Of a stretch of 64,000 nt of DNA, positions 10,601 to 19,943 are shown piece after piece. Position 1 is the first letter of the stretch, and each line of letters opens with the position of its first letter. Source of the stretch: Anabaena lutea FACHB-196. Lineage in GTDB: Bacteria; Cyanobacteriota; Cyanobacteriia; Cyanobacteriales; Nostocaceae. The stretch spans positions 288,063-352,062 of the forward strand of contig NZ_JACJST010000003.1 of assembly GCF_014698305.1 (NCBI RefSeq). The letters run 5' to 3'. The position numbers were made by a program, and so were the translations under genes. Under the pieces are notes generated by a model. The model made no database searches. It worked only from the letters and a program-made list of their open reading frames with translations, and had not been told where the DNA came from.

Positions 10601-13600
10601 AATTTGCCCAAAAAATTGCAACTCTTCGATTAAAGAATCATAATCATCAGGCTGGCTGGAATTGATAGTATATTCACTATCATTCAGTTTGTTAAACTGC
10701 CCTCCCTGCCAAACAGTAACAACGTTGTTACCTTCACTTTCTAAACGTTTGACTATTTGTGTACCTACTTGGCAATTATCAGCAAATAGCAACACCTGTT
10801 TTTTACATTTCTCAGGTTGGGGTGCGTTTGCGAAGCGTCCCCAAAGGGGAATCGCTTGTTTCCAAACTGGTATATAAAACCAGTCTCCTATATTGGGCTT
10901 TTTCTGGTTGGTAGTAGGAGAGTGACTAGATTTTCTCTGGGGTTCTATCCAATAACTTTGACGCTCAAAAGGATAGGTAGGTAAAGGAATACGATAACGG
11001 CGCTCAGAAGCATAAAAGTTAGACCAATTTACTGATACTCCCAAAGACCAGAGACGACCAAGTGTATTTAGCAAGAACAAAACATCTGCTGGTTCTTCCT
11101 TGGGATGTGGTAAGGAAGGCAGTATTGGCTGCTGAGTTATTCCTGCTTGTTGTTTGACAAAGGTTGATAAAGTCCGCCCCGCCCCTACTTCTAGAAGAAT
11201 CCGGTTTGCTTCTTGCAGTAACACAGAGATACCATCTGCAAACCGCACTGTTTGCCGTAAATGACTTGCCCAGTAATTCGCATCAGTAGCTTCTTGTGCT
11301 GATATCCAAGTGCCGGTGAGGTTGGAAATAAAGGGAATTTGCGGTGAATTTAAAGTAATTTTCTTAACTTCGGCGATAAATGTCTGCAAAATCGGTTCCA
11401 TCATCTGAGAATGGAAAGCATGGGAAGTATGTAGACGGCGACATTCTATCCCTTGGGCTAATAGTTGCTCAGACAACTCATCTATCGCTGCATGGGTTCC
11501 TGAGACTACACAGGAAGATGGTGCATTACTCGCAGCTAAAGATAAGTTTTCGTTTAATAAGGGTTTAACCTCTGCTTCTGGGAGGGGAATTGACAGCATA
11601 CTCCCACTGGGTAATTGCTGCATTAATCGCCCACGCATGGCAACAAGAGTTAATGCGTCTTTTAAGGACATCACACCAGCAAGGCAAGCAGCTACATATT
11701 CTCCGATGCTATGACCAATCATTGCACTGGGAGAAATGCCCCAAGACATCCACATCCGCGCTAAGGCATACTCAATGACAAATAATGCTGGCTGGGTGAG
11801 GGATGTTTGTTTGAGTTTTTCTTGTGCAGTTTCTGTGTCAGCTTCACTGGGATAGATGACTGTATGTAAATCTAAATCCAATAGAGGTTTAAGTATTAAA
11901 CAGCAGCGATCTACAGATTCACGAAAGATTGATTCTGTTTGATAGAGTTCTTTGCCCATGTTGACATACTGACTACCTTGTCCTGGAAACATGAAGGTAA
12001 TCGGGCGATCGCATGATTCTTGATCAGCAGTGAAAACTCGTTGAGAAGTTCTATTTTCTAAGGTATTGATGGCATCTTCAATATCCTCACACACCAAGAC
12101 ACGACGATGATTAAACTCTTTGCGCCCTACTTGCAGTGTATAAGCAACATCCGCTAAATCTAATTCAGGATGCTGTTTAAGATGTTGCGCCAAATTATCG
12201 GTAGCTGTGTCTAATGCAGATTCAGTCTTAGCAGAAAGTACCAATAATTTATGCTTTTTCCCCTGCACCCCTGCACCCTTGCACCCCTGCTCAATAATTG
12301 GTGCTTCTTCTAATACTACATGAGCATTTGTTCCCCCTATTCCCAAGGAACTGACACCCGCACGACGGGGAGATAGTTCTGGTTTCCATTGGGTCAGTTT
12401 TGTATTGACGTAAAAAGGACTGTTGTCAAAATCAATCTGGGGGTTAGGTTCTGTAAAATTTAAGCTAGGTGGTATTTGTTGATGTTTCAGAGCTAAAGCT
12501 GTTTTAATGACTCCTGTGACTCCGGCCGCTGCATCTAGATGACCGATATTTGTTTTCACAGAACCGATGGCACAGAAACCTTTTTTGTCTGTGCTGGAGC
12601 GAAAAACTTTGCTTAAAGCTGCAATTTCAATGGGATCGCCTAAAGTTGTACCCGTACCATGCGCTTCAATATAGCTGATAGTTTCCGGTTTAACCCCGGC
12701 TAACATGATGGCTTCAGCGATCGCTTCTGCTTGTCCATCAACGCTAGGGGCTGTATAACCAACTTTCATTGAACCATCATTGTTAATTGCCCAACCTTTA
12801 ACGACTGCATAGATATGGTCGCCATCTGCGATCGCATCCTCTAGCCGCTTGAGCAAAACAACTCCCACACCATTACCAACAGTTATACCTTGGGCTTGGG
12901 CATCAAAAGCACGACAATGACCATCAGGTGATAAAGTTCCGCCTGGTTGATACAAATAACCTGTTTTGTGAGGAACTCGAATCGAAACCCCTCCCGCCAA
13001 AGCCATATCACATTGATAATTAATTAAACTTTGGCAAGCAAGAGATATTGCTACTAATGAAGTAGAACAAGCTGTTTGCACAGTTAGACTTGGGCCAGTT
13101 AAATTTAATTTGTAAGAAACACGGGTAGACAGAAAATCTTTATCATTACCAATTAATTTTTGATAAGATTGTGCAGATCCAAATTGGTCACTATTTAAGT
13201 CAAATGATAAATAATTATTCAAACTAGCACCAGCATAAACTCCTATCCGACTTTCACATCTATTAGAGTCATAACCAGCAGTTTCTAAAGCCTCCCAAGC
13301 ACATTCTAAAAATAGACGGTGTTGTGGATCGGTAATTTCTGCTTCTTTAGGATTAAGGTCAAAAAATGCAGCATCAAATAAATCAATATCTTCTAACACA
13401 CCGCCGGCTTTGACATAGTTACTATCGTCTAAACAACTAGGAGAAACACCTGCTGATAATAACTCTTCATCTGTCAGCCGAGAAATTGATTCTACTCCAG
13501 CTTGTAAGTTGTGCCAAAATTCTTCTATATTATTAGCTCCAGGAAACCGCCCTGATATACCAATAATTGCTATTCCTTCCATTGATTCGTCAATATTTGT

Positions 13601-13609
13601 GTTACCCAT
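7610..13609 (-). CDS. Hybrid type I PKS module KS-AT-KR-PCP with a terminal epimerization-type domain
   Basis: This 1999-residue protein starts with a ketosynthase (active Cys181 in TACSTSL, EAHGTGT, KTNIGHL). An acyltransferase follows, with GHSIGEY and HAFH, the latter a mark of malonyl-CoA selectivity. A ketoreductase comes next (NADPH motif GGLGGIG near 1163, catalytic Ser and Tyr in VSSLSS and AAYPAAHH), then a carrier domain with LGGDS near 1470. It should extend the chain by one malonate and reduce the keto group, giving a statine-like beta-hydroxy-gamma-amino unit from the upstream Ser. Residues from about 1515 on form an epimerization-type domain, odd after a PKS module. Its core motif reads HHLAIDVGSW instead of HHxxxDG(V)SW, and EGNGRD replaces EGHGRE. 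There is no adenylation domain. Two dispersed repeats are embedded in frame in the linkers. Start ATG 13609; the ATG at residue 10 is an alternative. Confidence 0.93.
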   Translation of the reverse strand: MGNTNIDESMEGIAIIGISGRFPGANNIEEFWHNLQAGVESISRLTDEELLSAGVSPSCLDDSNYVKAGGVLEDIDLFDAAFFDLNPKEAEITDPQHRLFLECAWEALETAGYDSNRCESRIGVYAGASLNNYLSFDLNSDQFGSAQSYQKLIGNDKDFLSTRVSYKLNLTGPSLTVQTACSTSLVAISLACQSLINYQCDMALAGGVSIRVPHKTGYLYQPGGTLSPDGHCRAFDAQAQGITVGNGVGVVLLKRLEDAIADGDHIYAVVKGWAINNDGSMKVGYTAPSVDGQAEAIAEAIMLAGVKPETISYIEAHGTGTTLGDPIEIAALSKVFRSSTDKKGFCAIGSVKTNIGHLDAAAGVTGVIKTALALKHQQIPPSLNFTEPNPQIDFDNSPFYVNTKLTQWKPELSPRRAGVSSLGIGGTNAHVVLEEAPIIEQGCKGAGVQGKKHKLLVLSAKTESALDTATDNLAQHLKQHPELDLADVAYTLQVGRKEFNHRRVLVCEDIEDAINTLENRTSQRVFTADQESCDRPITFMFPGQGSQYVNMGKELYQTESIFRESVDRCCLILKPLLDLDLHTVIYPSEADTETAQEKLKQTSLTQPALFVIEYALARMWMSWGISPSAMIGHSIGEYVAACLAGVMSLKDALTLVAMRGRLMQQLPSGSMLSIPLPEAEVKPLLNENLSLAASNAPSSCVVSGTHAAIDELSEQLLAQGIECRRLHTSHAFHSQMMEPILQTFIAEVKKITLNSPQIPFISNLTGTWISAQEATDANYWASHLRQTVRFADGISVLLQEANRILLEVGAGRTLSTFVKQQAGITQQPILPSLPHPKEEPADVLFLLNTLGRLWSLGVSVNWSNFYASERRYRIPLPTYPFERQSYWIEPQRKSSHSPTTNQKKPNIGDWFYIPVWKQAIPLWGRFANAPQPEKCKKQVLLFADNCQVGTQIVKRLESEGNNVVTVWQGGQFNKLNDSEYTINSSQPDDYDSLIEELQFFGQIPDTILHLWSITPTEQTTSGIEYFENCQNAGFYSLLFLAQSLSKQNITQPVDILVVTNDIYDVTGLEKLTPEKATVLGMCKTIPQEYANISCRSIDIVIPAAGTVAENQLLNQLLEELNTREFESLIAYRGHHRWVQTYEPLQLDNDQPPKLRQQGVYLITGGLGGIGLEIAEYLSKTVHAKLILVISSNFPHQNEWEEWLENHDGQDKFSIKIRKLQELEQLGAEILTLSADVANAAQMQTVITQAINHFGQINGVIHAAGIKLFRTVQEITRSECEQQLKANGHGLLILETALQGIELDFCILVSSLSSVLGALGMAAYPAAHHFTDAFVYKHNQTGSTPWLSVNWDNWLTSQLVTELANKPEISTELFIKNQEGVEVFQRVLSLNKVNQIVVSTTDLQARIEQWIKPSEIINQPNLLTLHARPHLQNNYVAPRNEIEQTIANIWQEILGIEQVGIEDNFLELGGDSLLSIQITARANKAGLRFTNQHLFEYPTIAQLAEIAGRTQTVLSEQGIVEGELPLTPIQHWFFEQNLVDAHHWNQTVILEVQQFLDSELLQQAVQYLLIHHDALRLRFIKEASGWQQINASPDEVVPFKKIDLSGLSPQQQEQTFEASIQEIQNSLNLACGPLKRVAFFDFGTHQPSRILFAVHHLAIDVGSWRILLEDLETAYQQLSQGKVIKLQPKTTSFKQWAARLTEYAQSIELQREQVYWLAAERDWVTPLPVDYPEGANTVASAETISVTLSVEETQALQEEIAATYRVQTDDILLAALAKAFSTWTSKQSLLVDLEGNGRDVIFDDVDLSRTIGWFTNIAPMLLDIGESEETGKILKQVKEQLRSFPNQGLGYGVLRYLSGDEIITEKLRSLQPAEVLFLYLGNFEQTLPESSLLKAPKSSGLSRSSRAQRSHLIEINAFIVQNQLKIDWIYSTNVYRQETIARLAEDFKTALQALITNIQSSSSKNFTPSDFAEFKLSQWNQDDIDNILAAINQVINYQTL
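10830..10855. repeat. Palindromic dispersed repeat inserted in frame in the PKS gene
   Basis: The sequence reads GCGAAGCGTCCCC followed by AAAGGGGAATCGC, a near-palindrome of the GCGAAGCG family. Related GCGAAGCGTC strings occur between genes elsewhere in this window (25.8, 27.4 and 34.8 kb). Here it encodes about residues 919-927 in the AT-to-KR linker and keeps the frame. Confidence 0.65.
12260..12291. repeat. Short tandem repeat (GCAGGGGT-type) inside the PKS KS-AT linker
   Basis: On the minus strand this reads as imperfect copies of GCAGGGGT and GCAAGGGT, encoding the low-complexity stretch QGCKGAGVQGK at residues 439-450. Such strings are typical of intergenic short tandem repeats in Nostocales. 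Its place between the KS and AT domains makes it structurally tolerable. Confidence 0.6.
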
Positions 13610-13650
13610 TTTCTTTCGCTTGGGTTGAGTTTAAAATATATTTTTTCTTT

Positions 13651-13684
13651 TTCACGCAGAGGCGCAGAGTCGCAGAGAGAAGGA
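13651..13684. repeat. Short tandem repeat (CGCAGAGG type) between PKS and hydroxylase genes
   Basis: Imperfect copies of CGCAGAGG/CGCAGAGT follow TTCA and end in AGAGAAGG in the 89-bp gap. This is a common intergenic string in Nostoc-type genomes. It also holds no obvious terminator, so the two genes may still be co-transcribed. Confidence 0.6.
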
Positions 13685-13698
13685 TGAGTTTTTGAGAA

Positions 13699-14565
13699 TT
13701 ATTTTAAATAGCTCAGGAGAGAGTAAATTCTCCGATTTTTGTCAGTAAATGAGCGACGACCGTGGAGAAATCTAGAATTATCAATCATCACTAAATCACC
13801 TGCTTGCCAGGGTATTACTTCAGTTAAATTATTCATTACTTGTTGAATTTGGTTGATTACTGTGGATGGAATAGCTGAACCATCGGCAAAAGTAACTACT
13901 CCTCTAGGATTTTTATATTCAGCAATTAAACTATTAGCAAATGCGTCTTGATTACCATATTTAGTCTTAACTACAGCCGAGCAAACATATTCTATAGAAA
14001 TAGATTGATCTTCGTTGATATTGTAGGTTAATCCGGGAATACCATTGAGGGTGCGTTTAACATCAGCTACAGTAGCACCAACTCCTAGAAAACGCTTCCA
14101 GTCAGCAGCAGGAAATTTTTGTAAGAATTTAATTTTTTTAGAAATAAATAATTGTCGCAATTCCTCACTCAATTCTTGCCATACTCTGATACCATCCCAA
14201 TATAACGTTTCACCACCTTGGGCAGCTGGTACCCCACAACAAAACCAGATTACGTCGGGACGAAATGGAGAGTTAGCATTCTCACAATGGGGGCTAACAT
14301 AGTGCATTCCTGGGTCTACTAGAGTGACATATTTATTGCGTGGATCAACTATTGGTCTGTCTTTATCTAAGACAAATCTGGAACTGAATTTTTCGGCGAA
14401 ATTCTTCATTTGTTGATAATCAACTCCAAAACCTCGGAATAGTACAACACCAAAGGTTTTAAAACTCTCTAATGTGTCTGGAATGGGTAGTTGAGAAATT
14501 GATTGTTCTTTATTGTTGTGAATTAGTTTTGCACTACTATTTGATAATGTATGAGTTTCCATCAT
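13699..14565 (-). CDS. TauD/TfdA-family Fe(II)/2-oxoglutarate hydroxylase, second tailoring enzyme
   Basis: This 288-residue protein belongs to the TauD family. Its iron ligands are visible in PHCENANSPFRPD (HxE) and FLHGRRSF, and a candidate 2-oxoglutarate Arg in KNRRIYSLL. It is about 55 residues shorter than, and only distantly similar to, the SyrP-like enzyme encoded at 5109-6143, so the two probably act on different residues or positions. It lies between the loading/Ser NRPS gene and the PKS gene in the same orientation. Its target could be the loaded Ser, the fatty acyl chain or an Asx residue bound later; the sequence does not say which. Translation starts at either of two consecutive ATG codons (14565, 14562), without a strong Shine-Dalgarno site. 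Confidence 0.87.
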   Translation of the reverse strand: MMETHTLSNSSAKLIHNNKEQSISQLPIPDTLESFKTFGVVLFRGFGVDYQQMKNFAEKFSSRFVLDKDRPIVDPRNKYVTLVDPGMHYVSPHCENANSPFRPDVIWFCCGVPAAQGGETLYWDGIRVWQELSEELRQLFISKKIKFLQKFPAADWKRFLGVGATVADVKRTLNGIPGLTYNINEDQSISIEYVCSAVVKTKYGNQDAFANSLIAEYKNPRGVVTFADGSAIPSTVINQIQQVMNNLTEVIPWQAGDLVMIDNSRFLHGRRSFTDKNRRIYSLLSYLK

Positions 14566-14636
14566 TATACTCAGAATCCCGAATTTAATTGATTGGTATT
14601 TTTTGACTTAACCAAAATCATAATTGGTTATTTATT

Positions 14637-17600
14637 CTAATTTCTACTGCGCTTCATCAATATTTTTTGCCTATTTACAGATTCTCGTTGCTTTTGAATG
14701 CGATTATTTAGAGATTCAAAAGGTGATATTTCTTTTGATTTAAGATTTATATACTTAGCCAAAGATTTAATAGTTGGGTTCTGGAACATTTCTACAACTG
14801 AAATGTCACAGTGTAGAACTTCTCGTAATTTATGGTTAACCTGAACCATTAATAACGAATTACCACCCAATTCAAAAAAGTTATCATTTATGCCTACTTT
14901 TTTGATGTACAATATCTCTAGCCAAATTTGAGCGATCGCTCTTTCAACTTCAGAATTTGGTGCCTCATAAGCCTCTTTTAAATCAGGGCGTTGAATGTCT
15001 GGCACAGGTAAGGCTCGACGATCTATTTTACCATTAGGTGAAAGTGGTAATGCGTTTAACTCCACAAAGGCAGAAGGAACCATGAAATCAGGGAGTTTAT
15101 CTTTGAGATAATCGCGTAATTCCTGGGCAGAAAATGGCATCTCTGGATGCGGAACTACATAAGCGACCAAGCGATGATTTTTGGGTATATCTTCTCTAGC
15201 TACTACTACGGTTTCTCTAACATTTGGGTGTTGTACTAATACTGTTTCAATCTCTCCTAATTCAATACGGAAACCACGAATTTTCACTTGATGGTCAATT
15301 CTGCCTAAATATTCAATATTGCCATCAGAAAGATAGCGTGCTAAATCACCTGTTTTGTAAAGGCGTTTTTCAGAATCAAAAGGACTAGAAATAAACTTCT
15401 CTTTAGTCAATTCAGCCCTTTGCCAATAACCTCTTGCCAAACCCACACCACCAATATACAACTCACCAGCGATACCAATAGGAACAGGTTGCAATTGTGA
15501 ATCTAATATGTATATTTGTGTATTAGCAATAGGACGACCAATAGGAACAACATTTTCCTTATTGTGTGGTTGACATTTCCAGGAAGTTACATCAATTGCA
15601 GCTTCCGTTGGTCCATAGAGATTATGTAATTCTACATTATTTAAACCTATAAATTTCAAACATTCAAAAAATCGTGTTTGTAGTTCCACAGGTAATGCTT
15701 CACCACTACAAATAACCCGTTTTAAACTGTGACAACTTTCCAGTCCTAGTGCTTCTAAAAACACTTGCAGCATAGATGGGACAAAATGCAATGTTGTAAT
15801 TTGTTGTTGCTGAATACACTCAACTAAATAACTCGCATCTTGATGACCACCTGGTTTAGCTACGACTAGAGTTGCACCAGTAAATAAAGGCCAGAAAAAT
15901 TCCCAAACAGAGACATCAAAACTAAAAGGTGTTTTTTGTAAAACCTTATCGCTGGATGTCAATTTATAAGTATCTTGCATCCACAGTAAGCGGTTGCATA
16001 AACCTTGATGGGTGTTAATTGCTCCTTTGGGTTTTCCTGTTGAACCAGAAGTATAAATCACATAAGCAATATTTTCTAATTGTACATTACTATCTGGATT
16101 AACTTGACTGTAATTAGCAAACTCTACCCAATTTTTATCTACATTTATAACTTGAGCTTGGTGTGGTGGTAGTTGTTCAACTAGATGGGTTTGTACTAGC
16201 AAAAATGATAATTGAGCATCTGTTAACATGAACGTTAAACGCTCTTGAGGATAGCTAGGATCTAATGGTAAATAGCCGCCACCAGCTTTCATAATTGCTA
16301 ATATTCCTATTACCATTTCTAAAGAGCGTTCCATACAGATACCAACAAAAGTATCTGGTTTAACTCCTAAGTTTTGTAGGTAATGCGCTAGTTGATTGGC
16401 TTTTTTATTTAACTCCTGATAGGTAAGTTGTTGATTTTCAAATACTACTGCTACAGTATCCGGTGTCTTTTCTACTTGAGCTTCAAACAACTGATGAATA
16501 CAAGCAAATTGCGGATAATCAACTTGAGTATTATTCCAATCTACTAGCAATGTTTGACGTTCAGCAGATGTTAATATTGATAATTCATAAATACGCTGAC
16601 TGGGATCACTAACTACACTCTCTAGCAATGATTGGAAATGCCCCAACATTCTGCTAATAGTATCGGCATTAAATAAATCGGTGTTGTATTCCAGTGTTCC
16701 TGTTAATCCTGCCTCACTTTCAATCATTGATAGCAGTACATCAAACTTGGCTGTTTCTGTCGCTATTTCTTCTGTTTTCCAAAGGCTTGCTGATGCTTGT
16801 TTTTGCAGAACAAACATCACCTGAAATAATGGATTATAACTTAAATCTCGATTTGGCTGTAAGGTTTCTACTAACTTTTCAAAAGGTAAATCTTGATGTG
16901 TATAGCCATCAATTGCTATCTTTCTTACTCGTTCCAGTAATTCTTTAAAGGTGGGATTTCCATCTAAGCTGGTACGCAATACTAAAGTATTGACAAAACA
17001 CCCGATTAATTTTTCTAATTCAGTTTGGTTACGGTTAGCAATTGGTGAGGCAACAATAATATTTTTTTGGCTGGTATAACGGTAAAGTAAGGTTTTAAAT
17101 GCTGCCAACAAAGTCATGAATAAAGTTACATTTTCCTGCTGACTTAACTGTTTAATTGCTTCAGTTAAAGCCGGGGATAAGACAATTTTTTGCTGCGCTC
17201 CTTTAAAAGTTTGAATTGCAGGTCTAGGACGATCTGTAGGTAATTGCAATACAGGCAGATTTCCGCTTAACTGCTGCTGCCAATAACTTAAATGACTGTC
17301 TAATATTTCCCCTTGTAATAAGCTTCTTTGCCAATGTACAAAATCGGCATACTGTACAGGAAGTTCTGCTAATGGTGACGGCTTCCCATGAGCAAAAGCT
17401 TGATAAATTGCTGATAGTTCTTGAACTAAAATATCAATCGACCAACCATCAGCAATCAAGTGATGAACCGTTAAAATTAATATTGATTCTTTTGGCAAGT
17501 ACAGCAGTTTTGCAGCTAATAAGGGAGGTTGTTCTAATTCAAAAGAGACCTGAGCAGCTTGCAGTGATAATTTTTGCACTTCAGCCTGTTGTTGTTCTTC

Positions 17601-19943
17601 AGGTATATGGCGTAAATCAACTTCTGGTAAAGTTAATTTGACAACATCTGCAACTTTTTGGACTGGTTCACCATTTATTATTTCAAAGCTTGTCCGTAAA
17701 ATGTCATGTCTTTGAATAATTTCATTAATACTCCTAACTAACGCTGATACATCCAGAGTTCCTGGAATATGAACAGCCACGGAAATGTTATAAACTGGTG
17801 TACCTGGTTGCAGTTGATTGATAAACCATAACTGCTGTTGGGTAAAGCCTAGTGGATGTTGGTTAGTAGTTTGCTCTAATTTAGTAATAGGTAAATACTT
17901 ACAAATAAGATTATTATTAATTTGGTCTGAAATTTGATTTGCCAAATCTTCAATACTCGCACCTGCAAAGAAAGCCGCTACAGAAATAACTACTTCTAAA
18001 TCAACCTCAATTTGGTTTTTGACACTAAATACCTTTAAGGAATCGAAACCAAAACCACTCAAAGGCTGTTGATAATTTAACTGGGAAGGTTTAACCCCCA
18101 AAATACTGCTAACTAGCTTTTGTAAATAAGATTTTAATAACTGCTGTTGTTGTTCTGATGGAACCGCTAATAATTCTGCACGTGTCAAAACTTCTATTTC
18201 TGTATTCTGGTTAATTTCCAGAATGCTGCTACCAACAACTTCTAATGTACCTTCTAAAAATCTGGCTTTTGTGGCTCGACGTTGAATTTTGCCACTGGAA
18301 GTTTTGGGAATAGTACCAGCTTTGATTAAAACAACTGCATAAACTTGTATTTCATGTTCTTCTGTAATTAATTGACGAATAGCTGCGGTAACTTCTTCTA
18401 TATTCGGTTTGGCACGAAATTCTAGTTCTTGTACTACTACTAACCGTTCTTCTTTTTCTACTTCCACTGCAAAAGCCGCAACACTTCCCACACGCAATAT
18501 TTTATGGCTGCGTTCTGCTGTGAGTTCGATATCTTGAGGGTAAAGATTGCGTCCTCTAATAATGATTAGATCTTTCGCTCGTCCAGTAACGAAGAGTTCA
18601 CCATTATGCAGAAATCCTAAATCTCCAGTCCGCAAAAATGGTCCTTCTCCCGTATCTTGCAAATATGCGTGGAATGTTTGCTCTGTTTCCTCTGGACGGT
18701 TCCAGTAACCATGACCAATACTCGGGCCTGATACCCAAATTTCGCCAACTTCATCAGCAGCGCAACGGGTTAAGGTATCTGGGTTGGTAATAACGATCTG
18801 TTGTTGCGGTACAACTCGACCACAACTAACTATTTGCATACCGTTCTCTGCGTTATCAGCAGCATCAATTACATGGTTGCATTCTAAAGCGGTTTTTTGT
18901 ATTGTCTTAGTTCTGACTAACGCAGATTTAACACTACCAGAAACCATTAAGGTTGCTTCTGCCATGCCATAGCAAGGATAAAAGGCTTCTGGACGAAAAC
19001 CGCACTCAGCAAAGGTTTCGGCAAATCTTTCTAAGGTTTCCTGGCGAATTGGTTCAGCACCGTTAAATGCTACACTCCAACTGCTTAAGTCTAGTGTTGA
19101 CCGTTGTTCTGGGGTGATTTTTTCAATACATAGCTCATAGGCAAAGTTGGGAGCGCCACTGGTTGTACCTCTGTAATCAGAAATCGCTTTTAACCACCGA
19201 TAGGGACGTTGCAAAAAGGATGCAGGTGGCATCATGATACAAGAAAAACCACCATACAAAGGTTGTAGTATGCCGCCAATGAGTCCCATGTCATGATAGG
19301 CAGGTAGCCAAGTTACAAATTTACTACTGGAGGTATGTTCCATATATTGGCGTGTCACAGCAGCGTTGTGTAACAGGTTGCGGTGACTGAGCATTACACC
19401 TTTGGGTGTGCCAGTAGAACCAGATGTGTATTGTAAAAAAGCTAGAGTGTCTTGATTGATTAAAGGCTGTTGCCAAGCTGCTTCTATGCCTGGATTAAGG
19501 TTATCGGTGGTCAGCCAATGAATATTATTTGTATCAAATTTATCGATAAGTAAAGTTTTTACTTGTGAGAATATACCTGATGTCGTCAGGATGACTGTGG
19601 CTTGTGCATCTTTTAAAATCGCTACAATTCTGGGTGTGTTGCGCTGGTTGCGTGGTGGATAAGCAGGAACTGCTACCACTCCAGCATACAGACAACCGAA
19701 AAAAGCAGCTAGATAATCTAAACCCGGTGGGTATAGCAGTAATGCTCTTTGTCCAGTTAAATTTAATCCTTGCAACTGACAAGCTATGGCTCTACTTTGA
19801 CAATCCAATTCTCCATAAGTCCAGGACTTTGCTTGTGCTTCTCCATCTGGCAGAAACGTAAAAGCCTCAGTATTTAGTTGTTCTAAACACTTGTAACGCA
19901 GTAACTCTACAACGGTAGAAAAATCATTGACAGATTGAGTCAT
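14637..19943 (-). CDS. Loading NRPS: FAAL - ACP - C - A (Ser) - PCP
   Basis: This protein of about 1768 residues starts the line. Residues 1-590 are a fatty acyl-AMP ligase (YTSGSTGTPKGVMLSHRN near 178, RPYRWLKAISDYRGT), which adenylates a free fatty acid and loads it on the following ACP (GFDSLKVF near 633). A condensation domain follows with intact HHLIADGW near 829. The adenylation domain (TSGSTGKPKG near 1303) has the code D-V-W-H-I-S-L-I by hand reading, which is the Ser type. A PCP with LGGNS near 1694 ends the module; the last 30 residues are basic and may dock to the PKS. The product should be N-acyl-Ser. I chose the ATG at 19943 over a GTG at 19967 because MTQSVNDFSTVVELLRYK is a typical FAAL opening. 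Confidence 0.93.
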   Translation of the reverse strand: MTQSVNDFSTVVELLRYKCLEQLNTEAFTFLPDGEAQAKSWTYGELDCQSRAIACQLQGLNLTGQRALLLYPPGLDYLAAFFGCLYAGVVAVPAYPPRNQRNTPRIVAILKDAQATVILTTSGIFSQVKTLLIDKFDTNNIHWLTTDNLNPGIEAAWQQPLINQDTLAFLQYTSGSTGTPKGVMLSHRNLLHNAAVTRQYMEHTSSSKFVTWLPAYHDMGLIGGILQPLYGGFSCIMMPPASFLQRPYRWLKAISDYRGTTSGAPNFAYELCIEKITPEQRSTLDLSSWSVAFNGAEPIRQETLERFAETFAECGFRPEAFYPCYGMAEATLMVSGSVKSALVRTKTIQKTALECNHVIDAADNAENGMQIVSCGRVVPQQQIVITNPDTLTRCAADEVGEIWVSGPSIGHGYWNRPEETEQTFHAYLQDTGEGPFLRTGDLGFLHNGELFVTGRAKDLIIIRGRNLYPQDIELTAERSHKILRVGSVAAFAVEVEKEERLVVVQELEFRAKPNIEEVTAAIRQLITEEHEIQVYAVVLIKAGTIPKTSSGKIQRRATKARFLEGTLEVVGSSILEINQNTEIEVLTRAELLAVPSEQQQQLLKSYLQKLVSSILGVKPSQLNYQQPLSGFGFDSLKVFSVKNQIEVDLEVVISVAAFFAGASIEDLANQISDQINNNLICKYLPITKLEQTTNQHPLGFTQQQLWFINQLQPGTPVYNISVAVHIPGTLDVSALVRSINEIIQRHDILRTSFEIINGEPVQKVADVVKLTLPEVDLRHIPEEQQQAEVQKLSLQAAQVSFELEQPPLLAAKLLYLPKESILILTVHHLIADGWSIDILVQELSAIYQAFAHGKPSPLAELPVQYADFVHWQRSLLQGEILDSHLSYWQQQLSGNLPVLQLPTDRPRPAIQTFKGAQQKIVLSPALTEAIKQLSQQENVTLFMTLLAAFKTLLYRYTSQKNIIVASPIANRNQTELEKLIGCFVNTLVLRTSLDGNPTFKELLERVRKIAIDGYTHQDLPFEKLVETLQPNRDLSYNPLFQVMFVLQKQASASLWKTEEIATETAKFDVLLSMIESEAGLTGTLEYNTDLFNADTISRMLGHFQSLLESVVSDPSQRIYELSILTSAERQTLLVDWNNTQVDYPQFACIHQLFEAQVEKTPDTVAVVFENQQLTYQELNKKANQLAHYLQNLGVKPDTFVGICMERSLEMVIGILAIMKAGGGYLPLDPSYPQERLTFMLTDAQLSFLLVQTHLVEQLPPHQAQVINVDKNWVEFANYSQVNPDSNVQLENIAYVIYTSGSTGKPKGAINTHQGLCNRLLWMQDTYKLTSSDKVLQKTPFSFDVSVWEFFWPLFTGATLVVAKPGGHQDASYLVECIQQQQITTLHFVPSMLQVFLEALGLESCHSLKRVICSGEALPVELQTRFFECLKFIGLNNVELHNLYGPTEAAIDVTSWKCQPHNKENVVPIGRPIANTQIYILDSQLQPVPIGIAGELYIGGVGLARGYWQRAELTKEKFISSPFDSEKRLYKTGDLARYLSDGNIEYLGRIDHQVKIRGFRIELGEIETVLVQHPNVRETVVVAREDIPKNHRLVAYVVPHPEMPFSAQELRDYLKDKLPDFMVPSAFVELNALPLSPNGKIDRRALPVPDIQRPDLKEAYEAPNSEVERAIAQIWLEILYIKKVGINDNFFELGGNSLLMVQVNHKLREVLHCDISVVEMFQNPTIKSLAKYINLKSKEISPFESLNNRIQKQRESVNRQKILMKRSRN

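Noticed and set aside
1746..19861. Many plus-strand reading frames opposite the NRPS/PKS genes
   Set aside because: They are antisense shadows of long, domain-complete genes, with no family motifs or ribosome sites.
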